Below are positions 8,433 through 15,232 of a stretch of DNA of 17,670 bases, one piece after another. Where the stretch lies: NCBI GenBank assembly GCA_934457515.1, contig CAKSHV010000002.1, forward strand, positions 1-17,670, given 5' to 3'. Position 1 is the stretch's first letter. Each line of letters starts with the position of its first letter. This DNA comes from an uncultured Clostridia bacterium. GTDB lineage: Bacteria; Bacillota; Clostridia; RGIG6154. The translations under genes and the position numbers were made by a program. The notes below the pieces were generated by a model. The model did no database searches. It saw nothing but the letters and a program-made list of their open reading frames with translations, and was not told where the DNA came from.

Positions 8433-8906
8433 ATGAAAGATTTAATGAACAAAATGTTAAACGCCATCGGCTTTTCCGACCGTGATGACGAGGACGAAGA
8501 AGAGGAAGAGCGGGAACTGTTGGTAAAAGAACCGCCGGCACGCCGCGCGGACAGAACCAAAAGCAACGTCAGCATGATTTCCGACACGAAAAAAGGCAAA
8601 ATTGTGGATATTCACACCACAACACAATTTAAAGTTGTGGTTATGAACGTCCGCCGTTTTGAAGACGTTATGGACATTGCAGACCACTTAAAATCCAGAA
8701 AACCGGTTGTGATCAACATGGAAGGTGTCGACGGCGCGCTGGCACGCCGCATGATCGACTTTTTAAGCGGTGCTGTGTATTCGTTAGACGGCGGCATTCA
8801 GAAAATTTCCAAAGAAATTATGCTTGTTACCCCGTATACCGTGGAAATTATGGGCGATTTTCAGGACGAACTTCGTTCGAAAGGTCTGTTTCCTTGGGAA
8901 GACTGA
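8433..8906 (+). CDS. sepF: SepF, FtsZ-membrane tethering cell division protein
   Basis: SepF anchors and bundles FtsZ at the membrane in Gram-positive bacteria. The 157-residue protein begins with an amphipathic helix (MKDLMNKMLNAIGF, 1-14) that matches the membrane-targeting segment. A very acidic linker (16-28) and a disordered basic stretch follow. The globular SepF core spans about 65-148, with the conserved VVINMEGVD and DFLSGAVYSLDGG segments of the dimer and FtsZ-binding surface. I chose ATG 8433 with GGAG at 8420-8423. An in-frame TTG at 8418 lies one base from GGAGG (8412-8416) and would add five residues before the targeting helix, so it is less likely. Its position before yggT and divIVA matches the ylmF locus of Firmicutes. 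Confidence 0.95.
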   Translation: MKDLMNKMLNAIGFSDRDDEDEEEEERELLVKEPPARRADRTKSNVSMISDTKKGKIVDIHTTTQFKVVVMNVRRFEDVMDIADHLKSRKPVVINMEGVDGALARRMIDFLSGAVYSLDGGIQKISKEIMLVTPYTVEIMGDFQDELRSKGLFPWED

Positions 8907-8933
8907 GAGAACAAAGAATAAAAGGAGTTTAAC

Positions 8934-9224
8934 ATGGGAATCGGATCAAAAATTGCAATTGCAATCGGCATTATGGGTGATGTGCTGACGTGGGTTATTA
9001 TCATCCGCGCACTGCTTTCGTGGTTTCCGCTTTCGCCCGATAATCCGCTGATTCGCATTGCAGACGCTTTGTCGGAGCCGATTGTGGCACCGTTTCGCGC
9101 ATTGCTCTCGGCGCTGATCAGGCGGCCGATGATGATGGATTTTTCACCGCTTTTGGCGCTTGTTGCCATAGATTATGTGATTGTTCCTGCGCTGCAGCAG
9201 TTTGCGCTTAAGTTATTTGTATAG
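8934..9224 (+). CDS. YggT family membrane protein
   Basis: The 96-residue protein has two hydrophobic helices (about 6-28 and 72-93) separated by a polar loop with RALLSWF, PLIRIADALSEPIVAPFRA and a short RR pair. These are hallmarks of a single YGGT repeat, the YlmG form found in Firmicutes. The family is linked to envelope or division-site organisation, with no defined biochemical activity. AAAGGAG at 8920-8926 is well placed. Between sepF and divIVA it has its usual position, but the S4-domain gene ylmH that normally follows is absent and the 52-base gap holds only a hairpin. Confidence 0.92.
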   Translation: MGIGSKIAIAIGIMGDVLTWVIIIRALLSWFPLSPDNPLIRIADALSEPIVAPFRALLSALIRRPMMMDFSPLLALVAIDYVIVPALQQFALKLFV

Positions 9225-9234
9225 CATTTTAATT

Positions 9235-9258
9235 TTGCTTTGCTTTTAAGCAAAGCAA
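9235..9258 (+). other. Long perfect inverted repeat between yggT and divIVA
   Basis: TTGCTTTGC and GCAAAGCAA flank TTTTAA; counting inner bases the arms match over 11 positions. The stem would have nine solid pairs with a six-base loop. The plus-strand sequence after it is GAATGGGGG, and the minus-strand continuation is A-rich, so neither has the U-run of an intrinsic terminator. It ends four bases before the divIVA Shine-Dalgarno (GGGGGA, 9263-9268). It could tune translation or RNA processing between the two genes. Confidence 0.65.
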
Positions 9259-9276
9259 GAATGGGGGAATAAAGAA

Positions 9277-9717
9277 ATGACGCCGATTGAAATTCAGAAT
9301 TACGAGTTTTCAACGCAGCCTTTTGGCGGCTACAGCAAAAAACAGGTGACCGACTTTTTGGAGGAAACCTCGAAAGAATTCGAAAAGTATTATCGTGAAA
9401 ACAGGGAGCTTAAGGACAGAATTACCGTGCTGAACGATTCGCTGAAGAATTTTAAGGCAATGGAGGAGTCTTTGCAGAACACCCTGCTTTTTGCGCAAAA
9501 CACCGCAGAAGACATTAAAAAAGCCGCGCAGCAAAAGGCAGACGCCATGATTGAAGAGGCGAGAGTGAAAGCGGCGGACATTTTAACCGAAACGGACGGC
9601 AAAAAAATGGAGGCGGAGCGCGCACTGGAAGACATTCAGAATCAGTACAAAATCTTCCGTGCGAAATACGAGGCACTTTTGCAGTCTGAATTAAAATTGT
9701 TTGAGGATATGAAATAA
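9277..9717 (+). CDS. divIVA: DivIVA family polar/septal coiled-coil protein
   Basis: DivIVA proteins bind curved membrane at septa and poles and recruit partners. This 146-residue protein has the N-terminal lipid-binding module (QNYEFSTQPFGGYSKKQV, then DFLEE) and a long Lys/Glu/Ala-rich coiled coil from about residue 25 to the end. The membrane-inserting Phe is present (F16), but the next residue, Arg18 in Bacillus subtilis, is Gly17 here. The central NTAEDIKKAAQQKADAMIEE segment is typical of clostridial DivIVA. GGGGGA at 9263-9268 serves the ATG. The stop TAA overlaps the lspA ATG by one base, so translation is probably coupled. A GpsB-like role is less likely given the length and neighbours. 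Confidence 0.92.
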   Translation: MTPIEIQNYEFSTQPFGGYSKKQVTDFLEETSKEFEKYYRENRELKDRITVLNDSLKNFKAMEESLQNTLLFAQNTAEDIKKAAQQKADAMIEEARVKAADILTETDGKKMEAERALEDIQNQYKIFRAKYEALLQSELKLFEDMK

Positions 9718-10181
9718 TGGCTGTTTTATATGCGGTAGTAACCATTCTTTTAATTGCGGCAGACCAAATTGTGAAAACTTGGGCGGCCGCGGCTTTGGCG
9801 GGAACAGACGGCATAAATGCCGTTCCGCACGTTTTAAAATTTGTATATGTGGAAAACCGCGGCATTGCATTCGGCATGTTTCAGAATCTGCAGCCCGTTT
9901 TGGTGCCTTTAAGCATTGCAATTATGATTGCGTGCATTGTTTTGGCGGTTTCCTGCCACAAAAAGAAAAAAACATTTGCCGTTTGGTCGCTTCTTTTGGT
10001 TGTTGCGGGTGCGGCGGGCAATATTATCGATAAAGTGATGCACGGCTATGTGGTGGATTTTATCTGCACAACGTTTATTGACTTCCCGGTGTTTAACTTA
10101 GCGGATATTTTCATTTGTGTGGGTGCGGCGCTTTTTGCAGTTTATATCCTTTTTTTCGATAAAGAGGAGCAGACAAAATGA
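9717..10181 (+). CDS. lspA: LspA, lipoprotein signal peptidase (signal peptidase II)
   Basis: LspA is an inner-membrane aspartyl protease that removes the signal peptide of prolipoproteins after lipidation. The 154-residue protein has four hydrophobic helices (about 4-24, 58-79, 84-104, 125-146). Conserved motifs are ADQIVKTW near the start, NRGIAFGMF on the outer loop, GNIIDKVMHGYVVDF with catalytic D114, and FNLADIFI with catalytic D130. Translation starts in the TAATG overlap with divIVA, with no separate strong Shine-Dalgarno (TTTGAGGATATGAAATA upstream supplies GAGG). The end overlaps rluD by ATGA. The divIVA-lspA-rluD order is standard in Firmicutes. Confidence 0.97.
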   Translation: MAVLYAVVTILLIAADQIVKTWAAAALAGTDGINAVPHVLKFVYVENRGIAFGMFQNLQPVLVPLSIAIMIACIVLAVSCHKKKKTFAVWSLLLVVAGAAGNIIDKVMHGYVVDFICTTFIDFPVFNLADIFICVGAALFAVYILFFDKEEQTK

Positions 10182-11092
10182 CAATACTTTGTGAAGAAAA
10201 CGGCGTCCGTCTGGACAAGTTTTTGGCAGAAAAAACAGACAAAACCCGTTCGTTTATTCAAAAAGCGATTGAGGACGGCTGTGTTTTAATTAACGGAAAA
10301 CCCGCCGAAAACAAAACAAAGGTAAGAGTGGGCGACACGGTAGAATTTACCGAGCCCGAGGCGAAAGAGGCAAACATTATTCCCAGGGAAATACCCCTCG
10401 ACATTGTGTATGAAGACGATGATGTTTTGGTGGTGAACAAGCCGAAGGGCATGGTGGTGCATCCCGCACCGGGCAACTTAGATTTCACATTGGTAAACGC
10501 CGTTATGGCGCATTGCGGTTCGCGCCTTTCCACCATAAATTCGGTGGTGCGCCCCGGCATTGTGCACAGAATTGATAAAGACACTTCGGGGCTTTTGGTG
10601 ATTGCAAAAAACGATTTTGCACACCAGGGTTTGGCAGAGCAGTTTAAAGACCATTCGATTGACAGAGTGTATACCGCAATCGTAAAGGGTAGATTCCGCG
10701 AAAAAAGCGGAACGGTGAATGCCCCCATCGGCAGACATCCGGTGCACCGCAAAAAAATGGCGGTGACCGATAAAAATGCCAAAAATGCGGTAACGCATTT
10801 TAAGGTGCTGGAAGAATTATCGCCCATGTATTCCCTTGTGGAGTGCCGCCTGGAAACAGGGCGCACGCACCAGATCCGCGTGCACATGTCTTATATAGGG
10901 CACACGCTTTTGGGTGACACATTATACGGCGACAGGAATAAATATAAAATAGAAGGTCAGGTTCTTCATGCGGGCGTTTTGGGATTTACCCACCCGCGTA
11001 CGGGCGAGCGGCTTTATTTTGAAAGCCCTCTGCCGGAGGATTTTATACAGATAATAAATATGATAAAATCAGGAGTGAGAGAAAATGATTAA
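10178..11092 (+). CDS. rluD: RluD/YlyB family 23S rRNA pseudouridine synthase
   Basis: This enzyme isomerises uridine to pseudouridine in RNA, in this family most often in helix 69 of 23S rRNA; the exact target here is inferred. The 304-residue protein has an N-terminal S4 RNA-binding domain (~8-60; RLDKFLAEK, then VLINGKPA) and a catalytic domain with PGIVHRIDKDTSGLL, where D133 is the nucleophile. YSLVECRLETGRTHQIRVH and GDTLYG are further family motifs. The start overlaps the lspA stop (ATGA). The last eight bases overlap the following FAD oxidoreductase gene. The gene corresponds to Bacillus ylyB next to lspA. Whether it is a strict RluD orthologue is less certain than the family. Confidence 0.95.
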   Translation: MTILCEENGVRLDKFLAEKTDKTRSFIQKAIEDGCVLINGKPAENKTKVRVGDTVEFTEPEAKEANIIPREIPLDIVYEDDDVLVVNKPKGMVVHPAPGNLDFTLVNAVMAHCGSRLSTINSVVRPGIVHRIDKDTSGLLVIAKNDFAHQGLAEQFKDHSIDRVYTAIVKGRFREKSGTVNAPIGRHPVHRKKMAVTDKNAKNAVTHFKVLEELSPMYSLVECRLETGRTHQIRVHMSYIGHTLLGDTLYGDRNKYKIEGQVLHAGVLGFTHPRTGERLYFESPLPEDFIQIINMIKSGVREND

Positions 11093-12842
11093 ATTTGAAA
11101 CGGTAAAGCACGAGGTGGATGAGTGCGTTGTCGGCGGCGGTTTGGCAGGCATCTGTGCGGCGGTATCGGCAGCACGGCGCGGGGCAAAAACATTGATTAT
11201 GCAGGACAGACCGATGTTCGGCGGCAACTGCTCATCTGAAATCAGAATGTGGATTTGCGGCTCGGAAAACTTTGCGGACGACACCAAAGAAACAGGTATC
11301 GTTGAAGAAATTGATTTGGAAAACTGCTACAGAAACCCCTATAAAAATTATTCGATTTGGGACAGTGTTCTGTATCAGACTGTTCGTTTTCAGAAAAACA
11401 TGACCATGCTTTTAAACTGTTCGTGCTTAGATGCTGAAATGGACGGTAATAAGATAAAGAGTATAAAAGGCTGGCAGCTTACCACGCAGCAGTTCCATGA
11501 GGTAAGCGCAAAAATTTTCATTGACTGTTCGGGCGACTCGGTTTTGGCGCCTCTTTCAGACGCGGAATTCCGCTGGGGCAGAGAAGCAAGAAGCGAATTT
11601 AACGAAGACATTGCTCCCGAACAGGCAGATAATCACACCATGGGCTTAAGCTGTATGATTCAGGGCAGAGAATATACAGAAAAAAGACCGTATATCGCAC
11701 CGACCTGGGCAGAGAAATTTACAAAAGATAAATTAAATCACAGGCAACCGGATATGAATAATAAGCATGAAAATTTCTGGTACATAGAATTGGGCGGCAT
11801 GGGCGACACTATCCGTGATTCCGAGGTTCTGCGTGACGAGCTGCAGGAAGTGGCTTTCGGCATGTGGGACTATGTGAAAAACAGCGGCGAATGCAAAAAC
11901 ACCGAAAACTGGGATTTGGACTGGGTCGGTATGATTCCCGGCAAGCGTGAATCCCGCCGTTATGTGGGCGATTACATTTTAAATCAGAACGATGTCCGCG
12001 CCGAGGGCAAGTTTGACGATTTGGTTGCTTACGGAGGCTGGAGCATGGACGACCATCACCCCGAGGGCCTGCGTTATCCGGGTGCACCGAATATTCACCA
12101 CCCGGCACCTTCGCCTTACGGCATTCCGTATCGCTGCCTGTACTCTAAAAACATTGACAACTTAATGTTTGCGGGCAGAAATATTTCCGTAACGCACACG
12201 GCAATGAGCTCCACGCGCGTTATGGCAACATGCGGCACTTTGGGTCAGGCGGCAGGCACGGCGGCTGCTTTGGCAGTTGAAAAAGACACAACTCCCCGCG
12301 GCGTATATCAGCATTATATGAAAGAATTAAAACAGAACTTGATGGATGATGACTGCTATCTGCCTTTCAACAAAAAGGAATTTAACGCGCTGACAAAAGC
12401 GGCAAAACTGACGGCAGGCGGAGAAAATGCCGACGCGCTGTTTAACGGAATTGACCGAAATATAAAAGACACCGATAACGGCTGGAGAGGAAAAATGGGC
12501 GAAAGCATTACCCTTTCTTATGACAAGGCGCAGGATATAAAAGAGGCACGACTGGTGCTTGACAGCAATTTGAACAGAAAGCACGAGGGCAACTATCACC
12601 ATAATATGGACTCGAATGTTCATTTGAACATTGAACCGATTGTTCCGCCCAAAACATTGGTTAAATCCTTTGATGTAACCTGGAAGACCGAAAACGGTGA
12701 AACAAAAATCAAACACATTGAAAATAACTATCAGAGATTGGTTACCGTTCCGATTGAGGACAAGGCGACCGAAATTACATTTACATTTAACGAAACATGG
12801 GGCGCGGATGACTGCCACGTGTTCTCGGTTGAGCTGTTTTGA
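11085..12842 (+). CDS. FAD-dependent oxidoreductase, substrate unknown
   Basis: The 585-residue protein begins with a Rossmann fold: VVGGGLAG (15-22, GxGxxG type) followed by GAKTLIMQDRPMFGGNCSSE, typical of the FAD_oxidored (PF12831) group. A second FAD contact near residues 360-395 reads NLMFAGRNISVTHTAMSSTR and then GTLGQAAGTAAALA. The last ~135 residues look like a beta-sandwich rather than part of the flavin fold. No signal peptide is visible, so it is probably cytoplasmic. Related genes are common beside carbohydrate-use loci in gut Clostridia and Bacteroidetes, but no sugar gene is near and I name no substrate. AGGAG at 11071-11075 gives a good start, overlapping the rluD stop by eight bases. 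It looks like an accessory gene placed in a housekeeping run. Confidence 0.88.
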   Translation: MIKFETVKHEVDECVVGGGLAGICAAVSAARRGAKTLIMQDRPMFGGNCSSEIRMWICGSENFADDTKETGIVEEIDLENCYRNPYKNYSIWDSVLYQTVRFQKNMTMLLNCSCLDAEMDGNKIKSIKGWQLTTQQFHEVSAKIFIDCSGDSVLAPLSDAEFRWGREARSEFNEDIAPEQADNHTMGLSCMIQGREYTEKRPYIAPTWAEKFTKDKLNHRQPDMNNKHENFWYIELGGMGDTIRDSEVLRDELQEVAFGMWDYVKNSGECKNTENWDLDWVGMIPGKRESRRYVGDYILNQNDVRAEGKFDDLVAYGGWSMDDHHPEGLRYPGAPNIHHPAPSPYGIPYRCLYSKNIDNLMFAGRNISVTHTAMSSTRVMATCGTLGQAAGTAAALAVEKDTTPRGVYQHYMKELKQNLMDDDCYLPFNKKEFNALTKAAKLTAGGENADALFNGIDRNIKDTDNGWRGKMGESITLSYDKAQDIKEARLVLDSNLNRKHEGNYHHNMDSNVHLNIEPIVPPKTLVKSFDVTWKTENGETKIKHIENNYQRLVTVPIEDKATEITFTFNETWGADDCHVFSVELF

Positions 12843-12874
12843 TTCAAGCAGAACAGACCGAAATCGGAGGAACT

Positions 12875-14005
12875 ATGTTTGAAAAAATAAAAGTTGAAGG
12901 AAAAGCAAGACGGGGCAGATTAACCACCGTGCACGGCACGGTGGAAACGCCGGTGTTTATGAATGTGGGCACGGCGGCTGCAATCAAAGGCGGGCTTTCC
13001 TCCCTTGATTTAAAGCAAATCGGCTGCCAGGTTGAGCTTTCCAACACCTATCATTTGCATGTGCGCCCGGGTGAGCAGGTTGTAAAACAAATGGGCGGCC
13101 TTCACCGCTTTATGCACTGGAACAGACCTATTTTAACCGACAGCGGCGGTTTTCAGGTGTTCTCACTTGCAAAACTTCGCAACATCACCGAAGAGGGAGT
13201 TACCTTTTCTTCGCATGTGGACGGCAAACGCATTTTTATGTCGCCCGAGATCAGCATGCAGATTCAGTCGGCATTGGGGTCTACCATTGCCATGGCGTTT
13301 GACGAGTGTGTGGAAAATCCCGCAAAACGCGACTATATGCAAAAATCGTCCGAGCGGACCATTCGCTGGCTGAAGCGCTGCAAAGAAGAAATGGCGCGCC
13401 TTTGTGCATTACCCGGCGCGGTTAATCCGAATCAAATGCTGTTCGGTATTAACCAAGGCGGAACATATGACGATATCCGCATTGACAACATGAAACAAAT
13501 TGCAGAGCTTGATTTGGACGGCTATGCCATAGGCGGTCTTGCAGTGGGCGAAACGGCGGAGGAAATGTATCGCATTATCGAGGCAGTCGAACCCTATATG
13601 CCGCAGGATAAACCGCGCTATTTAATGGGCGTGGGCACACCGGTGAACATTTTGGAGGCGGTGCACCGCGGCGTGGACTTTTTTGACTGCGTTATGCCCA
13701 GCCGAAATGCGCGTCACGGACATATTTTCACCTCAAAAGGCATAATAAACATAATGAACGAAAAGTATATGACGGACGACAGCCCGATTGATGAAAACTG
13801 CGACTGCGAAACTTGCAGAAACTTTTCAAAGGGCTATATCAGACATCTTTTCAAAGCAAAAGAGATGCTTGGCATGCGCCTTGCGGTTATGCATAACCTT
13901 CGGTTTTATAACCGCCTGATGGAAAACATCCGCCTTGCCCTTGATGAAGGCCGATTCGAGGCGTTTTATGCCGAACAGAAAGAAATTTTGGGCAAGCGTA
14001 TATAG
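12875..14005 (+). CDS. tgt: Tgt, queuine/preQ1 tRNA-guanine transglycosylase
   Basis: Tgt exchanges G34 for preQ1 in tRNAs with GUN anticodons, a step in queuosine synthesis. The 376-residue length fits the bacterial enzyme. Motifs are DSGGFQVFS (D89, general acid/base), the GINQGG and GGLAVGE substrate loops, FDCVMPSRNARHG with nucleophile D271, and the zinc site C309, C311, C314, H340, whose spacing equals that of Escherichia coli Tgt. ATG 12875 is chosen because GGAGG at 12866-12870 lies four bases upstream. An in-frame TTG at 12839 would overlap the oxidoreductase stop and add unconserved residues. queA and yajC, common neighbours elsewhere, are not adjacent. The asd promoter starts six bases after its stop, with no terminator between. 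Confidence 0.98.
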   Translation: MFEKIKVEGKARRGRLTTVHGTVETPVFMNVGTAAAIKGGLSSLDLKQIGCQVELSNTYHLHVRPGEQVVKQMGGLHRFMHWNRPILTDSGGFQVFSLAKLRNITEEGVTFSSHVDGKRIFMSPEISMQIQSALGSTIAMAFDECVENPAKRDYMQKSSERTIRWLKRCKEEMARLCALPGAVNPNQMLFGINQGGTYDDIRIDNMKQIAELDLDGYAIGGLAVGETAEEMYRIIEAVEPYMPQDKPRYLMGVGTPVNILEAVHRGVDFFDCVMPSRNARHGHIFTSKGIINIMNEKYMTDDSPIDENCDCETCRNFSKGYIRHLFKAKEMLGMRLAVMHNLRFYNRLMENIRLALDEGRFEAFYAEQKEILGKRI

Positions 14006-14010
14006 CGGTG

Positions 14011-14039
14011 TTGACTTTTGGCGCTAAATATGTTATGAT
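14011..14039 (+). promoter_or_regulatory. Sigma-A type extended -10 promoter for asd-dapA-dapB
   Basis: TTGACT (14011-14016) is followed after exactly 17 bases by TATGAT (14034-14039), which is preceded by TG one base away, giving an extended -10 (TGTTATGAT). Transcription would start near 14046, leaving a leader of about 67 bases. The leader is too short for a lysine riboswitch. Confidence 0.85.
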
Positions 14040-14053
14040 TTTTATTGTATAAC

Positions 14054-14092
14054 GACAAAATGAGATGATATAAAGACAAAAGAGCTTTTGTC
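14054..14092 (+). other. asd leader: hairpin with a second, alternative partner
   Basis: GACAAAAG (14075-14082) and CTTTTGTC (14085-14092) form a perfect inverted repeat around AG. A second copy of GACAAAA lies at 14054-14060, exactly 21 bases upstream, and could pair with the same TTTTGTC arm. The hairpin ends seven bases before the asd Shine-Dalgarno (AGGAGAGG, 14100-14107). The pairs are AU-rich and short, so the energy gain is modest. It could be an RNA element or a protein operator. Confidence 0.45.
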
Positions 14093-14112
14093 ATGACTTA
14101 GGAGAGGACGGT

Positions 14113-15195
14113 ATGAAAATGGATTTTAAAGTTGGAATAGTCGGAGCGACAGGTATGGTAGGACAGCGTTTTATTACTCTGCTTGATAAACACCCCTGGT
14201 TTCATATAACTGCACTGGCAGCATCTGCCAAAAGTGCGGGCAAAACCTATAAAGAGGCGGTTGAAGGCAGATGGGCTATGACAACTCCCATGCCTTCCTC
14301 GGTTGAAAATATGGTTGTGTATGACGCGACAGCGGATATTGACAAAATCACCGAAATGGTTGATTTTGTATTCTGCGCGGTGGATATGAAAAAAGACGAA
14401 ATCCGTGCACTTGAAGAGGCATATGCAAAAAGAGAATGCCCCGTTATGTCTAACAATTCCGCGCACCGCGGAACAGAGGACGTTCCGATGATTATTCCGG
14501 AAATTAACGCTCAGCACGCAGAAATTATCAAAGCGCAGAGAGCGCGTTTGGGTACGAAAAAAGGCTTTGTTGCAGTTAAGTCCAACTGCTCGCTGCAAAG
14601 CTATGTTCCCGCCGTTCACCCGCTTATGAAATTCGGTGTTACCAAAGTTTTGGCAACCACTTATCAGGCAATTTCGGGCGCAGGCAAAACCTTTGAAAGA
14701 TGGCCCGAAATGATTGACAATGTAATTCCGTTTATCGGCGGCGAAGAGGAAAAAAGCGAAAAAGAACCGCTTAAAATCTGGGGTCATATAGAAGATGGGA
14801 AAATTGTTCCCGCAGCGGCGCCGAGCATTACCACCCAGTGCATCCGCGTTCCGGTTTCGGACGGACACACGGCGGCAGTGTTTGTGTCGTTTGAACACAA
14901 ACCTACGAAGGAAGAAATTTTAAAATGCTGGGCAGAATTTTCGGGCGAGCCGCAGAAATTAAATCTGCCGTCCGCACCCAAGCAGTTTTTGCATTACTTT
15001 ACAGAAGACGACCGTCCGCAGGCAAAGCTTGACCGCAATTTAGAGGGCGGCATGGCGGTTTCTATCGGCCGTTTGCGCCCCGATACGCAGTATGATTATA
15101 AATTTGTCTGCCTTTCGCACAACACTTTAAGAGGCGCAGCAGGCGGCGCGGTTTTGATGGCGGAGCTTTTGGCGGCAAAAGGCTATCTTGATTGA
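14113..15195 (+). CDS. asd: Aspartate-semialdehyde dehydrogenase, archaeal/fungal type
   Basis: Asd reduces aspartyl phosphate to aspartate semialdehyde, the branch point to lysine/diaminopimelate and to methionine/threonine. The 360-residue protein has the NADP-binding GATGMVG (11-17), the active-site cysteine C159 in KSNCSLQ and a catalytic His in RVPVSDGHT (H252). Motifs such as QAISGAGK and IDNVIPFIGGEEEKSEKE match the archaeal/yeast branch rather than the Escherichia coli or Bacillus enzymes. ATG 14113 is used with AGGAGAGG at 14100-14107; ATG 14119 is a weaker alternative. It heads an operon with dapA (37-base gap) and dapB. The enzyme identity is firm; the subclass rests on remembered motifs. 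Confidence 0.96.
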   Translation: MKMDFKVGIVGATGMVGQRFITLLDKHPWFHITALAASAKSAGKTYKEAVEGRWAMTTPMPSSVENMVVYDATADIDKITEMVDFVFCAVDMKKDEIRALEEAYAKRECPVMSNNSAHRGTEDVPMIIPEINAQHAEIIKAQRARLGTKKGFVAVKSNCSLQSYVPAVHPLMKFGVTKVLATTYQAISGAGKTFERWPEMIDNVIPFIGGEEEKSEKEPLKIWGHIEDGKIVPAAAPSITTQCIRVPVSDGHTAAVFVSFEHKPTKEEILKCWAEFSGEPQKLNLPSAPKQFLHYFTEDDRPQAKLDRNLEGGMAVSIGRLRPDTQYDYKFVCLSHNTLRGAAGGAVLMAELLAAKGYLD

Positions 15196-15232
15196 TTTTG
15201 GCAGTTTTTAATATAAGAAATGAGGGAATATA

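Noticed and set aside
9235..9258. Rho-independent terminator after yggT
   Set aside because: The stem is good, but no T-run follows on the plus or minus strand.
10258..10887. Minus-strand open frame of 209 residues
   Set aside because: It is opposite the well-supported rluD catalytic domain and shows no domain signature or plausible ribosome binding site.
11019..11069. Promoter for the FAD oxidoreductase inside the end of rluD
   Set aside because: TTGAAA at 11019-11024 pairs only with poor -10 boxes at wrong spacing (for example TATACA after 19 bases). The A/T-rich run before AGGAG is not enough.
14040..14112. Lysine riboswitch before asd
   Set aside because: The leader is about 67 bases, far shorter than the lysine aptamer, and no multi-helix core is visible.
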